64,000 bases of DNA from Sulfitobacter noctilucae (lineage in GTDB: Bacteria > Pseudomonadota > Alphaproteobacteria > Rhodobacterales > Rhodobacteraceae), in assembly GCF_000622365.1 (NCBI RefSeq), contig NZ_JASC01000013.1, forward strand, positions 1 through 64,000, read 5' to 3'. A program made the position numbers and the translations under genes. Positions 1 through 9,645 of the stretch are shown in pieces. Every line of letters starts with the position of its first letter. Position 1 is the stretch's first letter. The notes under the pieces were generated by a model that was not told the origin of the DNA, made no database searches, and was given only the letters and a program-made list of their open reading frames with translations.

Positions 1-1118
<1,118 letters not shown>

Positions 1119-1207
1119 GGTGGTAGCACCCTTATGTATTTGAGGGGCCACAGGGGCCCGGACCTTCTTCGGCACACGACAACACGCCCTGCACCGTTAT
1201 GGCGGGC

Positions 1208-1236
1208 GATGTATTGGGTCTGGGCGGTAAAATCAA
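1208..1236 (-). promoter_or_regulatory. Possible tuf promoter
   Basis: On the minus strand TTGATT (1231-1236) and TACATC (1208-1213) are separated by 17 bases, about 90 bases before the tuf start. Both hexamers are weak matches. The 218-base gap upstream of tuf holds no tRNA or other gene that I can see. Confidence 0.3.
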
Positions 1237-1335
1237 GCGTGTTTCACGCGGCTGCGTGATCTACAACGTCATAGTCGCAAGAGTGTATCTGCTTGGTCGT
1301 CTGCGATGCCAAAAGCCGCGGCCGCGATGCCAGCG

Positions 1336-1917
1336 TTATGCAGGGTCTTCTGCAACAGATTCGCCGACCGCGACAGGTGAGCCATTGAACCAGCCCTGTT
1401 CCTTGTTTTGCTTCACAAGAAAGTTCTCGATCTGTTTGGCCGCATTCTGTGACAGGTTTTTTAACTGCTCTTCCGCAGATTTGGTGTAGCCAGACCCGAC
1501 AACCGGCCCCTGATCAAGCGATTCAAGCACCGTGATCGTATGCGGCTCGGGTGTCAGCTTGAGGTTTTTGGCATCGTCCCAAACAGTCAGCTTGATGATC
1601 AGGATGGATTTGGGCGAAAACACCAGCGGAATACCGGGCTGCGCCAGCACATAGCCTTCAACACTCATCCCGAAATGGTAATCCCGGCTGCCATTGTAGC
1701 GGCCAAAGCGTTCTTCCGTGGCATCAGAAAGTGCCTTGGCCAGAACCTCTTCGCTCACAGTACGGCTTAACGGACCTTTCTGCGCTTTGGGTGCCACTGC
1801 GATGTTATGCACCAAATTGAAATCGCCCAATGGCACCGGTGCGTCCTGCAAGTCACGTGCGCCATTGCAGGCAGTCAGGATCGAAAGACAGGTCAGAATG
1901 GCAAACAGGCGGATCAT
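1336..1917 (-). CDS. Hypothetical lipoprotein
   Basis: A 193-residue protein of unknown function. The N terminus MIRLFAILTCLSILTAC is a short lipoprotein signal peptide ending in the lipobox LTAC, so the mature protein should start at the cysteine and be membrane anchored. I chose the ATG at 1917 because the longer reading frame puts extra residues in front of a complete signal peptide. The rest is soluble and has no motif I recognise; such proteins are common in Rhodobacterales (family knowledge, not searched). It stands alone between tuf and the M48 peptidase gene. Confidence 0.75.
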   Translation of the reverse strand: MIRLFAILTCLSILTACNGARDLQDAPVPLGDFNLVHNIAVAPKAQKGPLSRTVSEEVLAKALSDATEERFGRYNGSRDYHFGMSVEGYVLAQPGIPLVFSPKSILIIKLTVWDDAKNLKLTPEPHTITVLESLDQGPVVGSGYTKSAEEQLKNLSQNAAKQIENFLVKQNKEQGWFNGSPVAVGESVAEDPA

Positions 1918-2126
1918 GGCGCGAACTTTCCGGTAACACCCCCAAGCGATAGCGCACGCCCCCTCAAGGTGCAATCAATTGCCACGTTTGCGGGGCGTGG
2001 TCAGCCGTTTACCTTCGTTCCGAACACCAAAGGGATTGCGATGGCCGATGACGCAGAGTTGCAGGAGGCGGCGATAAACCTGCCCCTGCGCCCACAGGGC
2101 GATGTTCGGTTAATAACAGAACCCGC

Positions 2127-3221
2127 CTAGTCGCAGATCGTTTGCACGGCGGCCCAGTCTGCGTCCATCATTGACGGGGTGTAAACCGCGTCTTCCTCCA
2201 CCTCGGCCTGTGCCGCATTAATGCGATCACCAAGCGATGGATGGCTCAGGAAATGGGCAACCAGACCGTCCACGTCTCCGGTCTTGGCCCGCATGTTTTC
2301 AAACATGTCGCTCAGCGCACCGGGGTTGATGCCCGCCTGCGCCAACACATCATGGGCAAACGTATCCGCACCGATCTCGGCTGCCTGGCTGTATTGCGCG
2401 GCGATCAAGCGCTCGGCCAGAAACAGTACCACCGCACCGCCAGCAAAATCACCGAACAGCAGGCCTAGCACACCGATTGATCCCGCAGAGCGCAGCGCGT
2501 GGCGCGTGGGATCGGCGCTGATCACATGGCCAATCTCATGAGCGAGCACGGCGGCCACTTCGTCCGGGCCATTCGCCGCCTCGATCAAGCCGCGGAACAG
2601 GACAACAAAGCCGCCGGGCAGCGCGAAGGCGTTGACCATTTCGTGGTCCAGCACCGAAATGGTAACCTCCTGACTGAAATCGCGGTCTCCGCCCAAACGG
2701 CCCACAAGGGCGTTCAGCGCCGCAGTCCCTTCCGCGCCCTCGCAAATCTCCAGCGGGCTCAAACCGGATTCATCCAAGGCTTCGCGTATCTGACCAAAGG
2801 TCGCCTCGCCCAGCGCACGTTCACCTCCGGGCGGGATGAAGCCTGCGAGATTATCCGCAAGCAGAGGAACCAGGACAAATATTTGAAACGCCACAGCGGC
2901 CACCGCAGCCACAGCCCAGGCCACCAACCGCCCGCGTCCCTTTGGCGGTGCGCGCCGCGTCAGATGGGGCAAATGCTCCAACACAGATTTATCCGTCAGG
3001 TACAGCCGCCCGACCGGATCGGTGATACGGCGCAGGACAACTCCCGTCTTGCCGGCATGATCAGGCAGTTGGCGGACTTCACCTACAGGCCAACGCAGGG
3101 TATCGCCGTCATCCAATCCAATCTGCAACATGCCGCTGGCAATATGCAGGCTGACCTCCTGTGGCTCTGGCCTGTCACCGTCAAAATAGGCGGCCCCCAG
3201 GCCATCAAACCCGAGGCTCAT
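2127..3221 (-). CDS. DUF7092-domain M48 family metallopeptidase
   Basis: A 364-residue membrane-bound zinc peptidase. Residues 1-90 form a beta-rich N-terminal domain resembling DUF7092, one membrane segment lies near 100-122, and the M48 catalytic domain follows with HEIGH (228-232) and the downstream glutamate ligand in AAEIGAD (E282). M48 enzymes of this kind, such as BepA and HtpX relatives, act in envelope protein quality control; the substrate here is unknown. The start overlaps the stop of the upstream DUF898 gene by four bases (ATGA), so the two are probably translationally coupled. The catalytic motif looks intact. Confidence 0.85.
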   Translation of the reverse strand: MSLGFDGLGAAYFDGDRPEPQEVSLHIASGMLQIGLDDGDTLRWPVGEVRQLPDHAGKTGVVLRRITDPVGRLYLTDKSVLEHLPHLTRRAPPKGRGRLVAWAVAAVAAVAFQIFVLVPLLADNLAGFIPPGGERALGEATFGQIREALDESGLSPLEICEGAEGTAALNALVGRLGGDRDFSQEVTISVLDHEMVNAFALPGGFVVLFRGLIEAANGPDEVAAVLAHEIGHVISADPTRHALRSAGSIGVLGLLFGDFAGGAVVLFLAERLIAAQYSQAAEIGADTFAHDVLAQAGINPGALSDMFENMRAKTGDVDGLVAHFLSHPSLGDRINAAQAEVEEDAVYTPSMMDADWAAVQTICD

Positions 3222-4576
3222 ATCGCAGCCCCCAGATCCAGAGCTTCGGCAAAGCCTTCTGCCTCGGCAAAATCATCGCGGTCCCTTTGGCTGATCAATC
3301 CCAAACCCTCTGTCACCGGCAGCGTGGTGGTACGCGCCATGTGACGCATCAGCGGAAAGGTCACAAATGTATTATAGAGCACGCCCCAAAGCAGAAAAAA
3401 CGTCAGATACAAGACGGCGAACACTACAACCGATATCCAACGCGGCAGATCGGCAAGATAGTTTCTTCCCCATATGTCGTCAGCCAGCACCATATCCCCC
3501 CCAACGAACACCACCAGCGCCAGCAGCACGAGAGAGACAAGCCCCAGCACAAGTGTCAGATAGGCGATGAAATTGCCCAGCACATAGATAAAGGTTACGC
3601 GCACACCGCTGAGAGCAGAAGCGAACTGCACGCCGGGACCAAGCTTGTGATTGGCCATAATCCGCTTGCTGACCCACCGGTAATAGATCGCCCCGAAAAG
3701 CAGGCCGGACAGAGTGATCGGGATCAGCAAAAGCCGCTCTGGCCCCAGCAAATCAAAAGACGACCAGCTCCCGTTCATTGCATCATCAAGTTCCTTGATC
3801 AACTGGGTCGCGGTGATGGCGTCACCATCAAATACCGGATCAATATAGAATACCCACGCGATACTGGCACCCAGCGCGATCAAGCTAAAAACAAAGGGCA
3901 GCGTCGCGCGGTAGAGCATGGGCCATCGGCCGCCTTGATAAAGCCGCGCAGACCCAAAGAACATCCTGTCCGTTTTGTATTTTTCCAACAAGAACGTCAT
4001 GCGCGGCCAAAGGATACCCAGCGTGACAATCGTGCAGAACCAATACCATAGCGCCCGCCAGGCATAACCCCAGGCGCCCTTTTCCAACCCAAAGCGCACA
4101 CCGCGCCAGCGCGTGCGCGCCAGAACGTAACGTCGCGCCCGATAGCGTGCATAAAACCACAATGGGATCACGCCGGCAAAGCTGGCCAGATAGCCGATGA
4201 CCGAGGAGTTGAAGACCGAGAAGCTGACGAACATCAGCAAGAGGTTCACCAGACCAATGTAGAACGTCAGGATCACCACAGCGATGAAGAACCCCAAAAG
4301 CTTTTCAATTGGATCGCCAGCATATTCCATGGGATGCCCACCGGGCCGCATGGCGGACCAGTACCACCGCCGCAGCCGCGTCTTCATCCAGAACCGGTAA
4401 AAGCCCAACGTGAGAATGGTGAAAAACCCGGTCTTGAGCGCCAACCAGAACAGCGCCCCGCGCCGTCCTGTGAAATCGACCCGCATTGTCCCGTCATCTG
4501 CTGGACCCACTGGCGCTGCGCTGCGCATTTTCGGGGTTGCGGCCCAGGGGCCTGTCTGGATCGACGTATCGCTCAT
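3218..4576 (-). CDS. DUF898 (YjgN-like) multi-pass membrane protein
   Basis: A 452-residue inner-membrane protein with two repeated halves, each with several hydrophobic helices and the conserved aromatic/arginine pattern of DUF898 (for example FYRFWMKTRLRRWYW near residues 60-75 and the later YKTDRMFFG). Function is not established for the family. The ATG at 4576 (MSDTSIQ) is preferred over an upstream codon because that would place the start inside parC; this choice leaves 13 bases after the parC stop. It runs directly into the M48 peptidase gene, an arrangement that suggests the two act together at the membrane (inference). Confidence 0.8.
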   Translation of the reverse strand: MSDTSIQTGPWAATPKMRSAAPVGPADDGTMRVDFTGRRGALFWLALKTGFFTILTLGFYRFWMKTRLRRWYWSAMRPGGHPMEYAGDPIEKLLGFFIAVVILTFYIGLVNLLLMFVSFSVFNSSVIGYLASFAGVIPLWFYARYRARRYVLARTRWRGVRFGLEKGAWGYAWRALWYWFCTIVTLGILWPRMTFLLEKYKTDRMFFGSARLYQGGRWPMLYRATLPFVFSLIALGASIAWVFYIDPVFDGDAITATQLIKELDDAMNGSWSSFDLLGPERLLLIPITLSGLLFGAIYYRWVSKRIMANHKLGPGVQFASALSGVRVTFIYVLGNFIAYLTLVLGLVSLVLLALVVFVGGDMVLADDIWGRNYLADLPRWISVVVFAVLYLTFFLLWGVLYNTFVTFPLMRHMARTTTLPVTEGLGLISQRDRDDFAEAEGFAEALDLGAAI

Positions 4577-4589
4577 CCCAACACAGGCG

Positions 4590-6896
4590 TCAGGACGTAA
4601 ACTTGTTGTCACGCGGGAACCCACGCGGGGCCATCCGCCCGGCAGAAGCCCGTTTGCCGGTCCATTCGGCCAGCTCTGTCTCTGTCCGGGTGCGGCCCGC
4701 CGGGTCCAGCCAGCTCAACCCTTCCTCGCGGGTGAAAGTTGTCGCATCCGACAGTCCACCGTCCCTATATTTCTGCAAGCGTACGCCTTTGCCGCGTCCC
4801 ATTTCCGGCAGCTCGTCCAGACCAAAAACCAGCACCTTGCGGTTTTCGCCAACGGTCGCCACCGAATCGCCGGTCACCGGCTTGCACACCAGCGCCTGCG
4901 AAGGTGCCCGCACGTTCAACACCTGTTTGCCACTGCGCGTCTGCGCGACAACGTCGGCCTCAGGCACCACAAATCCGTCACCCGCAGAGGACGCGAGCAG
5001 CAATTTGCCTTCAGGCCGGTGAATGAACAGCGCGACGATCTGTGCCTCATTAGGGAGATCGACCATCAAGCGCAGGGGTTCACCCATGCCACGCCCGCCG
5101 GGCAAGTTTGACGCAGATATCGTATAGAACCGACCGTTTGATCCAAAGACCAAGAGCCTGTCCGTGGTTTCAGCATGGAAGATGTGGCGCGGCCCGTCAC
5201 CGTCTTTGAATTTCAAGTCGCGGGCCAGATCGATATGGCCGGTCATCGCCCTGATCCAGCCCATCTGCGAACAGACCACAGTGATCGGCTCTCTGTCGAT
5301 CATCGCCTCAAGCGGCACATCCTCGACCTCGCCCGCTTCGGCAAAGGTGGTGCGACGTGCGCCGCCGACCCAATCCTTGCCAAATTGCTTTTTGGTCGCC
5401 TTCAACTGCTCGGTGATGGACTGCCACTGCAAATCCGCACTTTCCAGCAGGTCTTCCAGCCCGGCGCGTTCTTCCATTAGCTCGGATTGTTCACGAAGCA
5501 ACTCCAGCTCTTCCAGACGGCGCAAAGAGCGCAGGCGCATGTTCAGGATCGCATCGACCTGCACGTCTGACAGCTCGCCCTCTCCGGGCGGTGGCGATAC
5601 GTAGTCGGCTTCGTCCATCGCACGAACGTGGTCTTTGCCCCAATCCTCGCGCATCAGGGCCGCCTTGGGATCATCGTCATAGCGGATGATGTCGATCACA
5701 CGGTCAAGGTTCAGGAAGGCAATGATAAAGCCTTCGAGTACTTCCAACCGGTGGTCGATCTTTTCCATCCGGTGCGTCGAGCGGCGTTGCAGCACTTCGC
5801 GACGGTGATCAAGAAAGGCGCGCAGCACTTCCTTCATCGAACAGACGCGCGGAGTGACCCCGTCAATCAGCACGTTCATGTTCAGCGAGAACCGCACTTC
5901 TAGATCGGAGTTGCGATAGAGCATGCCCATCAAGACTTCAGGGTCCACGTTCTTGGACCTCGGCTCGATCACCATGCGGATGTCGTCGGCGCTTTCATCC
6001 CGGACATCGGCCAGAATGGGTATTTTCTTGGTCTGGATCAGCTCGGCGATCTTCTCGATCAGCTTGCCCTTTTGCACCTGATAGGGAATTTCGGTGACCA
6101 CGATCTGCCACAGTCCACGGCCCAGATCCTCAACCTCCCAGCGGCAGCGGAGGCGGAAGCCGCCCTTGCCCGTGCGATAGGCGGTCGCGATGTTCTCGGG
6201 CGGTTCAACAATGATGCCGCCCGTCGGAAAGTCGGGCCCGGGCACATAGTTCAACAACGTCTCGTCCCGACAATCGGGCACTTTGATCATGTGGATGCAA
6301 GCGTCACAAAGCTCGGCAATGTTGTGCGGCGGTATGTTCGTCGCCATGCCCACCGCGATGCCACTTGATCCATTGGCCAGCAGATTCGGAAATTGCGCAG
6401 GCAGCACCGCAGGTTCGGTCAGCGTGCCATCGTAGTTCTCGCGGAAATCGACGGCGTTTTCGTTCAGCCCTTCGAGCATCGCTTCTGCGACTGCGGTCAT
6501 CCGCGCTTCGGTATAGCGGCTGGCAGCGGGGTTATCCCCGTCAATGTTGCCAAAGTTGCCTTGCCCGTCGACCAGCGGGTACCGGACGTTGAAGTCCTGC
6601 GCCAGCCGCGCCATCGCATCATAGATCGCAGCGTCGCCATGCGGGTGATAGTTGCCCATCACATCGCCACTGATCTTGGCCGACTTACGGTATCCCCCGT
6701 TCGACGCCAGCCGCAATTCGCGCATCGCATAAAGGATACGACGGTGCACGGGCTTGAGCCCATCGCGGGCATCCGGCAAGGCACGATGCATGATGGTAGA
6801 CAAAGCATAGGTCAGATAGCGGTCGCCCAGCGCAAGGCGCAGCGGTTCCGAGATATTGCGAGGATCAACCTCGGGGGGATCGGTGATATCTGACAT
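4590..6896 (-). CDS. parC: DNA topoisomerase IV subunit A
   Basis: The 768-residue breakage-reunion subunit of topoisomerase IV, which decatenates sister chromosomes with ParE. The winged-helix region holds HRRILYAM and HPHGDAA, and the catalytic tyrosine is in SRYTEARM (Y128). A long coiled coil and a C-terminal beta-pinwheel follow; the latter is ParC-like and lacks the GyrA box. The ATG at 6896 (MSDITDPP) fits the family N terminus. The position equivalent to the quinolone-determining serine (E. coli S80) is alanine (A89). The gene is divergent from the SH3-domain protein gene across a 193-base gap. Confidence 0.96.
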   Translation of the reverse strand: MSDITDPPEVDPRNISEPLRLALGDRYLTYALSTIMHRALPDARDGLKPVHRRILYAMRELRLASNGGYRKSAKISGDVMGNYHPHGDAAIYDAMARLAQDFNVRYPLVDGQGNFGNIDGDNPAASRYTEARMTAVAEAMLEGLNENAVDFRENYDGTLTEPAVLPAQFPNLLANGSSGIAVGMATNIPPHNIAELCDACIHMIKVPDCRDETLLNYVPGPDFPTGGIIVEPPENIATAYRTGKGGFRLRCRWEVEDLGRGLWQIVVTEIPYQVQKGKLIEKIAELIQTKKIPILADVRDESADDIRMVIEPRSKNVDPEVLMGMLYRNSDLEVRFSLNMNVLIDGVTPRVCSMKEVLRAFLDHRREVLQRRSTHRMEKIDHRLEVLEGFIIAFLNLDRVIDIIRYDDDPKAALMREDWGKDHVRAMDEADYVSPPPGEGELSDVQVDAILNMRLRSLRRLEELELLREQSELMEERAGLEDLLESADLQWQSITEQLKATKKQFGKDWVGGARRTTFAEAGEVEDVPLEAMIDREPITVVCSQMGWIRAMTGHIDLARDLKFKDGDGPRHIFHAETTDRLLVFGSNGRFYTISASNLPGGRGMGEPLRLMVDLPNEAQIVALFIHRPEGKLLLASSAGDGFVVPEADVVAQTRSGKQVLNVRAPSQALVCKPVTGDSVATVGENRKVLVFGLDELPEMGRGKGVRLQKYRDGGLSDATTFTREEGLSWLDPAGRTRTETELAEWTGKRASAGRMAPRGFPRDNKFTS

Positions 6897-6925
6897 GACG
6901 GTTTTTGTATCTCCGTGATGCCGTC

Positions 6926-6943
6926 TCAGCAAGCGCTTGCTGA
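6926..6943. promoter_or_regulatory. 18-bp perfect palindrome between parC and the SH3 gene
   Basis: The sequence TCAGCAAGCGCTTGCTGA is an exact palindrome centred about 38 bases upstream of the parC start and about 155 bases upstream of the SH3-domain gene. It could be an operator for parC or a short hairpin. No U tract follows on either strand, so it does not read as a terminator. Confidence 0.5.
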
Positions 6944-7035
6944 TGCGGTTGCGACCATTCTGGCACAGATGCCACGGGGGAAAGGTTTCTGTGAATTCCC
7001 GTCTATCGTTTACCGAATTAAACGCTATTGGAACT

Positions 7036-7065
7036 TTGACGCTATTTTTTGTGTTAAACTATCAA
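7036..7065 (+). promoter_or_regulatory. Candidate promoter of the SH3-domain gene
   Basis: TTGACG (7036-7041) is followed after 18 bases by TATCAA (7060-7065), in an AT-rich stretch. Transcription would begin near 7072, which supports a translational start at 7090 rather than at the upstream in-frame ATGs. Confidence 0.45.
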
Positions 7066-7089
7066 GAATCACGAATGTGGGGTAAGGTG

Positions 7090-7692
7090 ATGATACGGTT
7101 CATGTTATTGTCGTTCGGCTTTCTCGGCTGGGCCTTTTACGAGATGAGCGGTGGCAGTGATTTCGATGCTGGCGCGATCCGCGAAGCACGCCTAGCTGCC
7201 ATTGAGGCGGAGAAACCGCAAAAGCCGGCACCTGCGCCCGCCCCTGTGATCGTTGCGGATGCGCCGAAGGTTTTCGTAGATACTGATCCACCACAAACGG
7301 GCGATGTAACACGGGTGGCGTTGAACCTGACAGAACTCGAAAGCGCCGTCACCGCCGACGCGCAAGAGCAGCAAGCTGTGCCTCAAAACGTGGCAACTGT
7401 GACCTCTTCGGCAGATACGCCCGCGATCATCCCCAGTTTGATTGACCCGAATGATGGCGTGACCAGCGGGCATTCTATTCCTACCTCCGCAGCGGGCGAC
7501 ATCCGCACCGTCACCGGCAACCGAGTGAATGTGCGTGGCGGACCGGGCACAGACTTTGGCATTGTCGCCCGTCTGGTGCGCGGTGACGCGGTGAAAATTC
7601 TCCAGGATGATGGCAACGGCTGGGTCCGGCTTGAGCCAATCGACGGTGGCCCCGGCGGCTGGATGGCGGATTTCCTGCTTGAAAGCAGCTGA
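7090..7692 (+). CDS. SH3 domain-containing exported or anchored protein
   Basis: A 200-residue protein with an N-terminal membrane segment (MIRFMLLSFGFLGWAFYEM), a long low-complexity linker rich in Ala, Pro and Thr, and a C-terminal bacterial SH3 domain (about 138-198; NRVNVRGGPGTDFGIVARL and a closing GGWM). Bacterial SH3 domains of this type bind peptidoglycan or stabilise envelope proteins; the ligand here is unknown. The start is uncertain: 7090 lies after the predicted promoter, though the purine-rich GGTAAGG is only two bases upstream; 7075 and 7102 are alternatives. A hairpin terminator follows. Confidence 0.8.
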   Translation: MIRFMLLSFGFLGWAFYEMSGGSDFDAGAIREARLAAIEAEKPQKPAPAPAPVIVADAPKVFVDTDPPQTGDVTRVALNLTELESAVTADAQEQQAVPQNVATVTSSADTPAIIPSLIDPNDGVTSGHSIPTSAAGDIRTVTGNRVNVRGGPGTDFGIVARLVRGDAVKILQDDGNGWVRLEPIDGGPGGWMADFLLESS

Positions 7693-7723
7693 CAGGTTGC
7701 TTTGACACCCAACTCACGCGATC

Positions 7724-7754
7724 AAAGGCCTGCGGTGATACCGGAGGCCTTTTT
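7724..7754 (+). terminator. Intrinsic terminator overlapping the next gene's ribosome binding site
   Basis: AAAGGCCT (7724-7731) and AGGCCTTT (7745-7752) form an 8-bp stem around a 13-base loop, followed by a T run (7750-7754). It ends the SH3-domain transcript. The GGAGG at 7743-7747, which is the Shine-Dalgarno of the next gene (start 7756), lies in the 3' arm. Confidence 0.7.
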
Positions 7755-7755
7755 C

Positions 7756-8598
7756 ATGTCAGAAACCCCGTCCAAGCGATCTATTCTGATCACCGGATGT
7801 TCCACTGGCATCGGCTATGCTGCAGCGCACAGCTTGCGCGACCGGGGCTGGCGCGTCTTTGCCGCCTGTCGTCAGACCAAGGACTGCGCCCGCTTGCAGA
7901 GTGAAGGTTTCGACGCGCCGCTCTTGGACTATCAGGACGAATCCAGCATCCATGCCGCCCTTGCGCAGGTGCTTGACGCGACGGGCGGACGGCTGGATGC
8001 GGTCTTTAACAACGGTGCTTTTGCCATTCCCGGTGCTGTCGAAGACCTGCCCACCGATGCGCTGCGCAGCATATTCGAGGCGAACTTTTTTGGCTGGCAC
8101 ACACTGACCCGTGCTGTGATCCCCGTGATGCGCGACCAAGGGGCCGGCCGGATTGTGCAATGTTCCTCGGTGTTGGGTCTCATCTCCACTCCCTGGCGCG
8201 GGGCCTATAATGCCACGAAATTCGCGTTGGAAGGACTGAGCGATACGCTGCGGCAAGAAATGAAAGGCACCGGGATCGAGGTAATCCTGATCGAGCCGGG
8301 GCCAATCACATCGGATTTCCGCAAGAACGCGGCAGCGCAGTTTGAACGCTGGATCGAGTGGACCAAAAGCCCGCGCGCCGCGCAATACGAAAACCAGCTG
8401 CGCAAACGGTTGTACGATTCGGTGAACAAGGCCTCCTTTCAACTGGAGCCAGATGCGGTGGTAGGCAAACTGATCCATGCCATCGAAAGCCAGCGACCAA
8501 AGCCGCGTTACTACGTCACACTCCCTACTTATTTCGCCGGTTTCGCACGGCGCATCCTGCCGACGGGCCTACTTGATAGGATTATGGGGCGCCAATAG
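7756..8598 (+). CDS. Short-chain dehydrogenase/reductase family oxidoreductase
   Basis: A 280-residue classical SDR enzyme that uses NAD(P)H in a Rossmann fold. Seen: the cofactor loop TGCSTGIG near residues 12-19, the FNNGAF (NNAG-like) segment, the catalytic serine in CSSVLG and the YNATK motif. The substrate cannot be read from sequence; the general look resembles SDRs acting on retinol- or steroid-like or long-chain substrates. The ATG at 7756 has GGAGG eight bases upstream. That Shine-Dalgarno sits in the terminator hairpin of the preceding gene, so translation could be limited on read-through transcripts (inference). Confidence 0.85.
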   Translation: MSETPSKRSILITGCSTGIGYAAAHSLRDRGWRVFAACRQTKDCARLQSEGFDAPLLDYQDESSIHAALAQVLDATGGRLDAVFNNGAFAIPGAVEDLPTDALRSIFEANFFGWHTLTRAVIPVMRDQGAGRIVQCSSVLGLISTPWRGAYNATKFALEGLSDTLRQEMKGTGIEVILIEPGPITSDFRKNAAAQFERWIEWTKSPRAAQYENQLRKRLYDSVNKASFQLEPDAVVGKLIHAIESQRPKPRYYVTLPTYFAGFARRILPTGLLDRIMGRQ

Positions 8599-8654
8599 CC
8601 CTTGCACAGCGCGACAACGCGGCTACATCTCGGTGCCTGACAAAGGGGAATACC

Positions 8655-8861
8655 ATGACCGAAGATCCACTTTTCACCATCGTTCTGCTGGCGGTGTTCG
8701 CTGTCCTGGTTGTTTTGATGATTGGTTTGGGGGGATTCGCCGGCGGCGGGGCTTTTAACAAGAAAAACGCGAACCGGTTGATGCGCTACAGGATCATCGC
8801 ACAATTCATTGCGGTGGCGCTGATACTGGCGTTCGTTTGGCTGCGCGGGGGGGCAAGCTGA
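8655..8861 (+). CDS. Twin transmembrane helix small protein (HIG1 N-domain type)
   Basis: A 68-residue inner-membrane protein with two hydrophobic helices (about 7-31 and 45-63) joined by a short basic loop (KKNANRLMRYR). This matches the alphaproteobacterial small HIG1_N family, related to mitochondrial HIG1 proteins associated with respiratory complexes. A good ribosome binding site (AAAGGGG) precedes the ATG. Its stop overlaps the start of the cobalamin adenosyltransferase gene by one base (TGATG), so the two are co-translated; why they are paired is unknown. Confidence 0.8.
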   Translation: MTEDPLFTIVLLAVFAVLVVLMIGLGGFAGGGAFNKKNANRLMRYRIIAQFIAVALILAFVWLRGGAS

Positions 8862-9433
8862 TGGTTGTGCTGAACAAGATTTACACGAGAACCGGAGACA
8901 AAGGCACAACAGCACTTGGCAACGGGGACCGGGTTGCGAAACACGATGCACGCGTCGAAGCCTATGGCACGGCGGACGAATTGAACTGCTTTGTGGGTGT
9001 GGCGCGACTTGAGGCGACGGGCGAAACAGATGCCGCCCTGTCGCGCATACAAAATGATCTGTTCGATCTTGGTGCCGATTTGTGCCGTCCCGATATGGCC
9101 GCCGATAAAGACGCAGAATATCCGCCGCTGCGCATGGCGCCTGCACAAGTTGACCGGCTCGAGGCCGAGATTGATCTGATGACATCACAACTCGAGCCAC
9201 TTCGCAGTTTTATCCTGCCAGGTGGATCAAAACTGTCGGCGCACCTGCATGTTTGCCGCACAGTGGCCCGCCGGGCAGAGCGTCTTGCGATGTTGTTGTC
9301 CGAACGTGAAGACGTGAATGTGGCGGCCGTGACGTATTTGAACCGGCTCAGCGATTGGTTCTTTGTCGCCGCCCGCATGGCGAATGATACCGGCAAGAAA
9401 GATGTCCTGTGGGTGCCGGGTGCCAACCGCTAG
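8861..9433 (+). CDS. Cob(I)alamin adenosyltransferase, PduO type
   Basis: A 190-residue enzyme that transfers the adenosyl group of ATP to reduced cobalamin, making adenosylcobalamin for mutases such as methylmalonyl- and ethylmalonyl-CoA mutase. The ATP-binding N terminus KIYTRTGDKGTT is clear, with YGTADELN and the later C-terminal helical motif RLSDWFFVAAR. The ATG at 8861 overlaps the preceding stop by one base. The link to the ethylmalonyl-CoA pathway enzyme encoded at 23955 is functional rather than positional. Confidence 0.93.
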   Translation: MVVLNKIYTRTGDKGTTALGNGDRVAKHDARVEAYGTADELNCFVGVARLEATGETDAALSRIQNDLFDLGADLCRPDMAADKDAEYPPLRMAPAQVDRLEAEIDLMTSQLEPLRSFILPGGSKLSAHLHVCRTVARRAERLAMLLSEREDVNVAAVTYLNRLSDWFFVAARMANDTGKKDVLWVPGANR

Positions 9434-9457
9434 GACAGCTAAACGAAGCGGGAGCTC

Positions 9458-9488
9458 TGTTTTCGCATGGTATGAAACCATGCAAACA
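9458..9488. promoter_or_regulatory. Inverted repeat upstream of etfBA
   Basis: GCATGGT (9465-9471) and ACCATGC (9477-9483) are exact inverted repeats around ATGAA, extended by TGTTT/AAACA outside a two-base bulge. No T run follows, so it is more likely an operator or a weak hairpin than a terminator. It lies 25 bases after the adenosyltransferase stop and about 160 before etfB. Confidence 0.35.
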
Positions 9489-9645
9489 AAGCCGATGGCC
9501 GCGCTCAGACACGAAACGCGGCGTCCTAAGTGCCGCAGATGCCGATTTTGCCCTGTTTTGACGTGATTTGTTTCGTTAAACCAGCGCAAGAGAGATAAAC
9601 CGCTCCGCCCCAAAGGCTGGGCAGCAACCAAGGAGAGTAACGCTC

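Noticed and set aside
2041-2130. A 29-codon open frame starting MADDAELQEAAINL
   Set aside because: It has only a weak purine stretch upstream, overlaps the end of the M48 peptidase gene on the other strand and resembles nothing I know; too little to call a gene.
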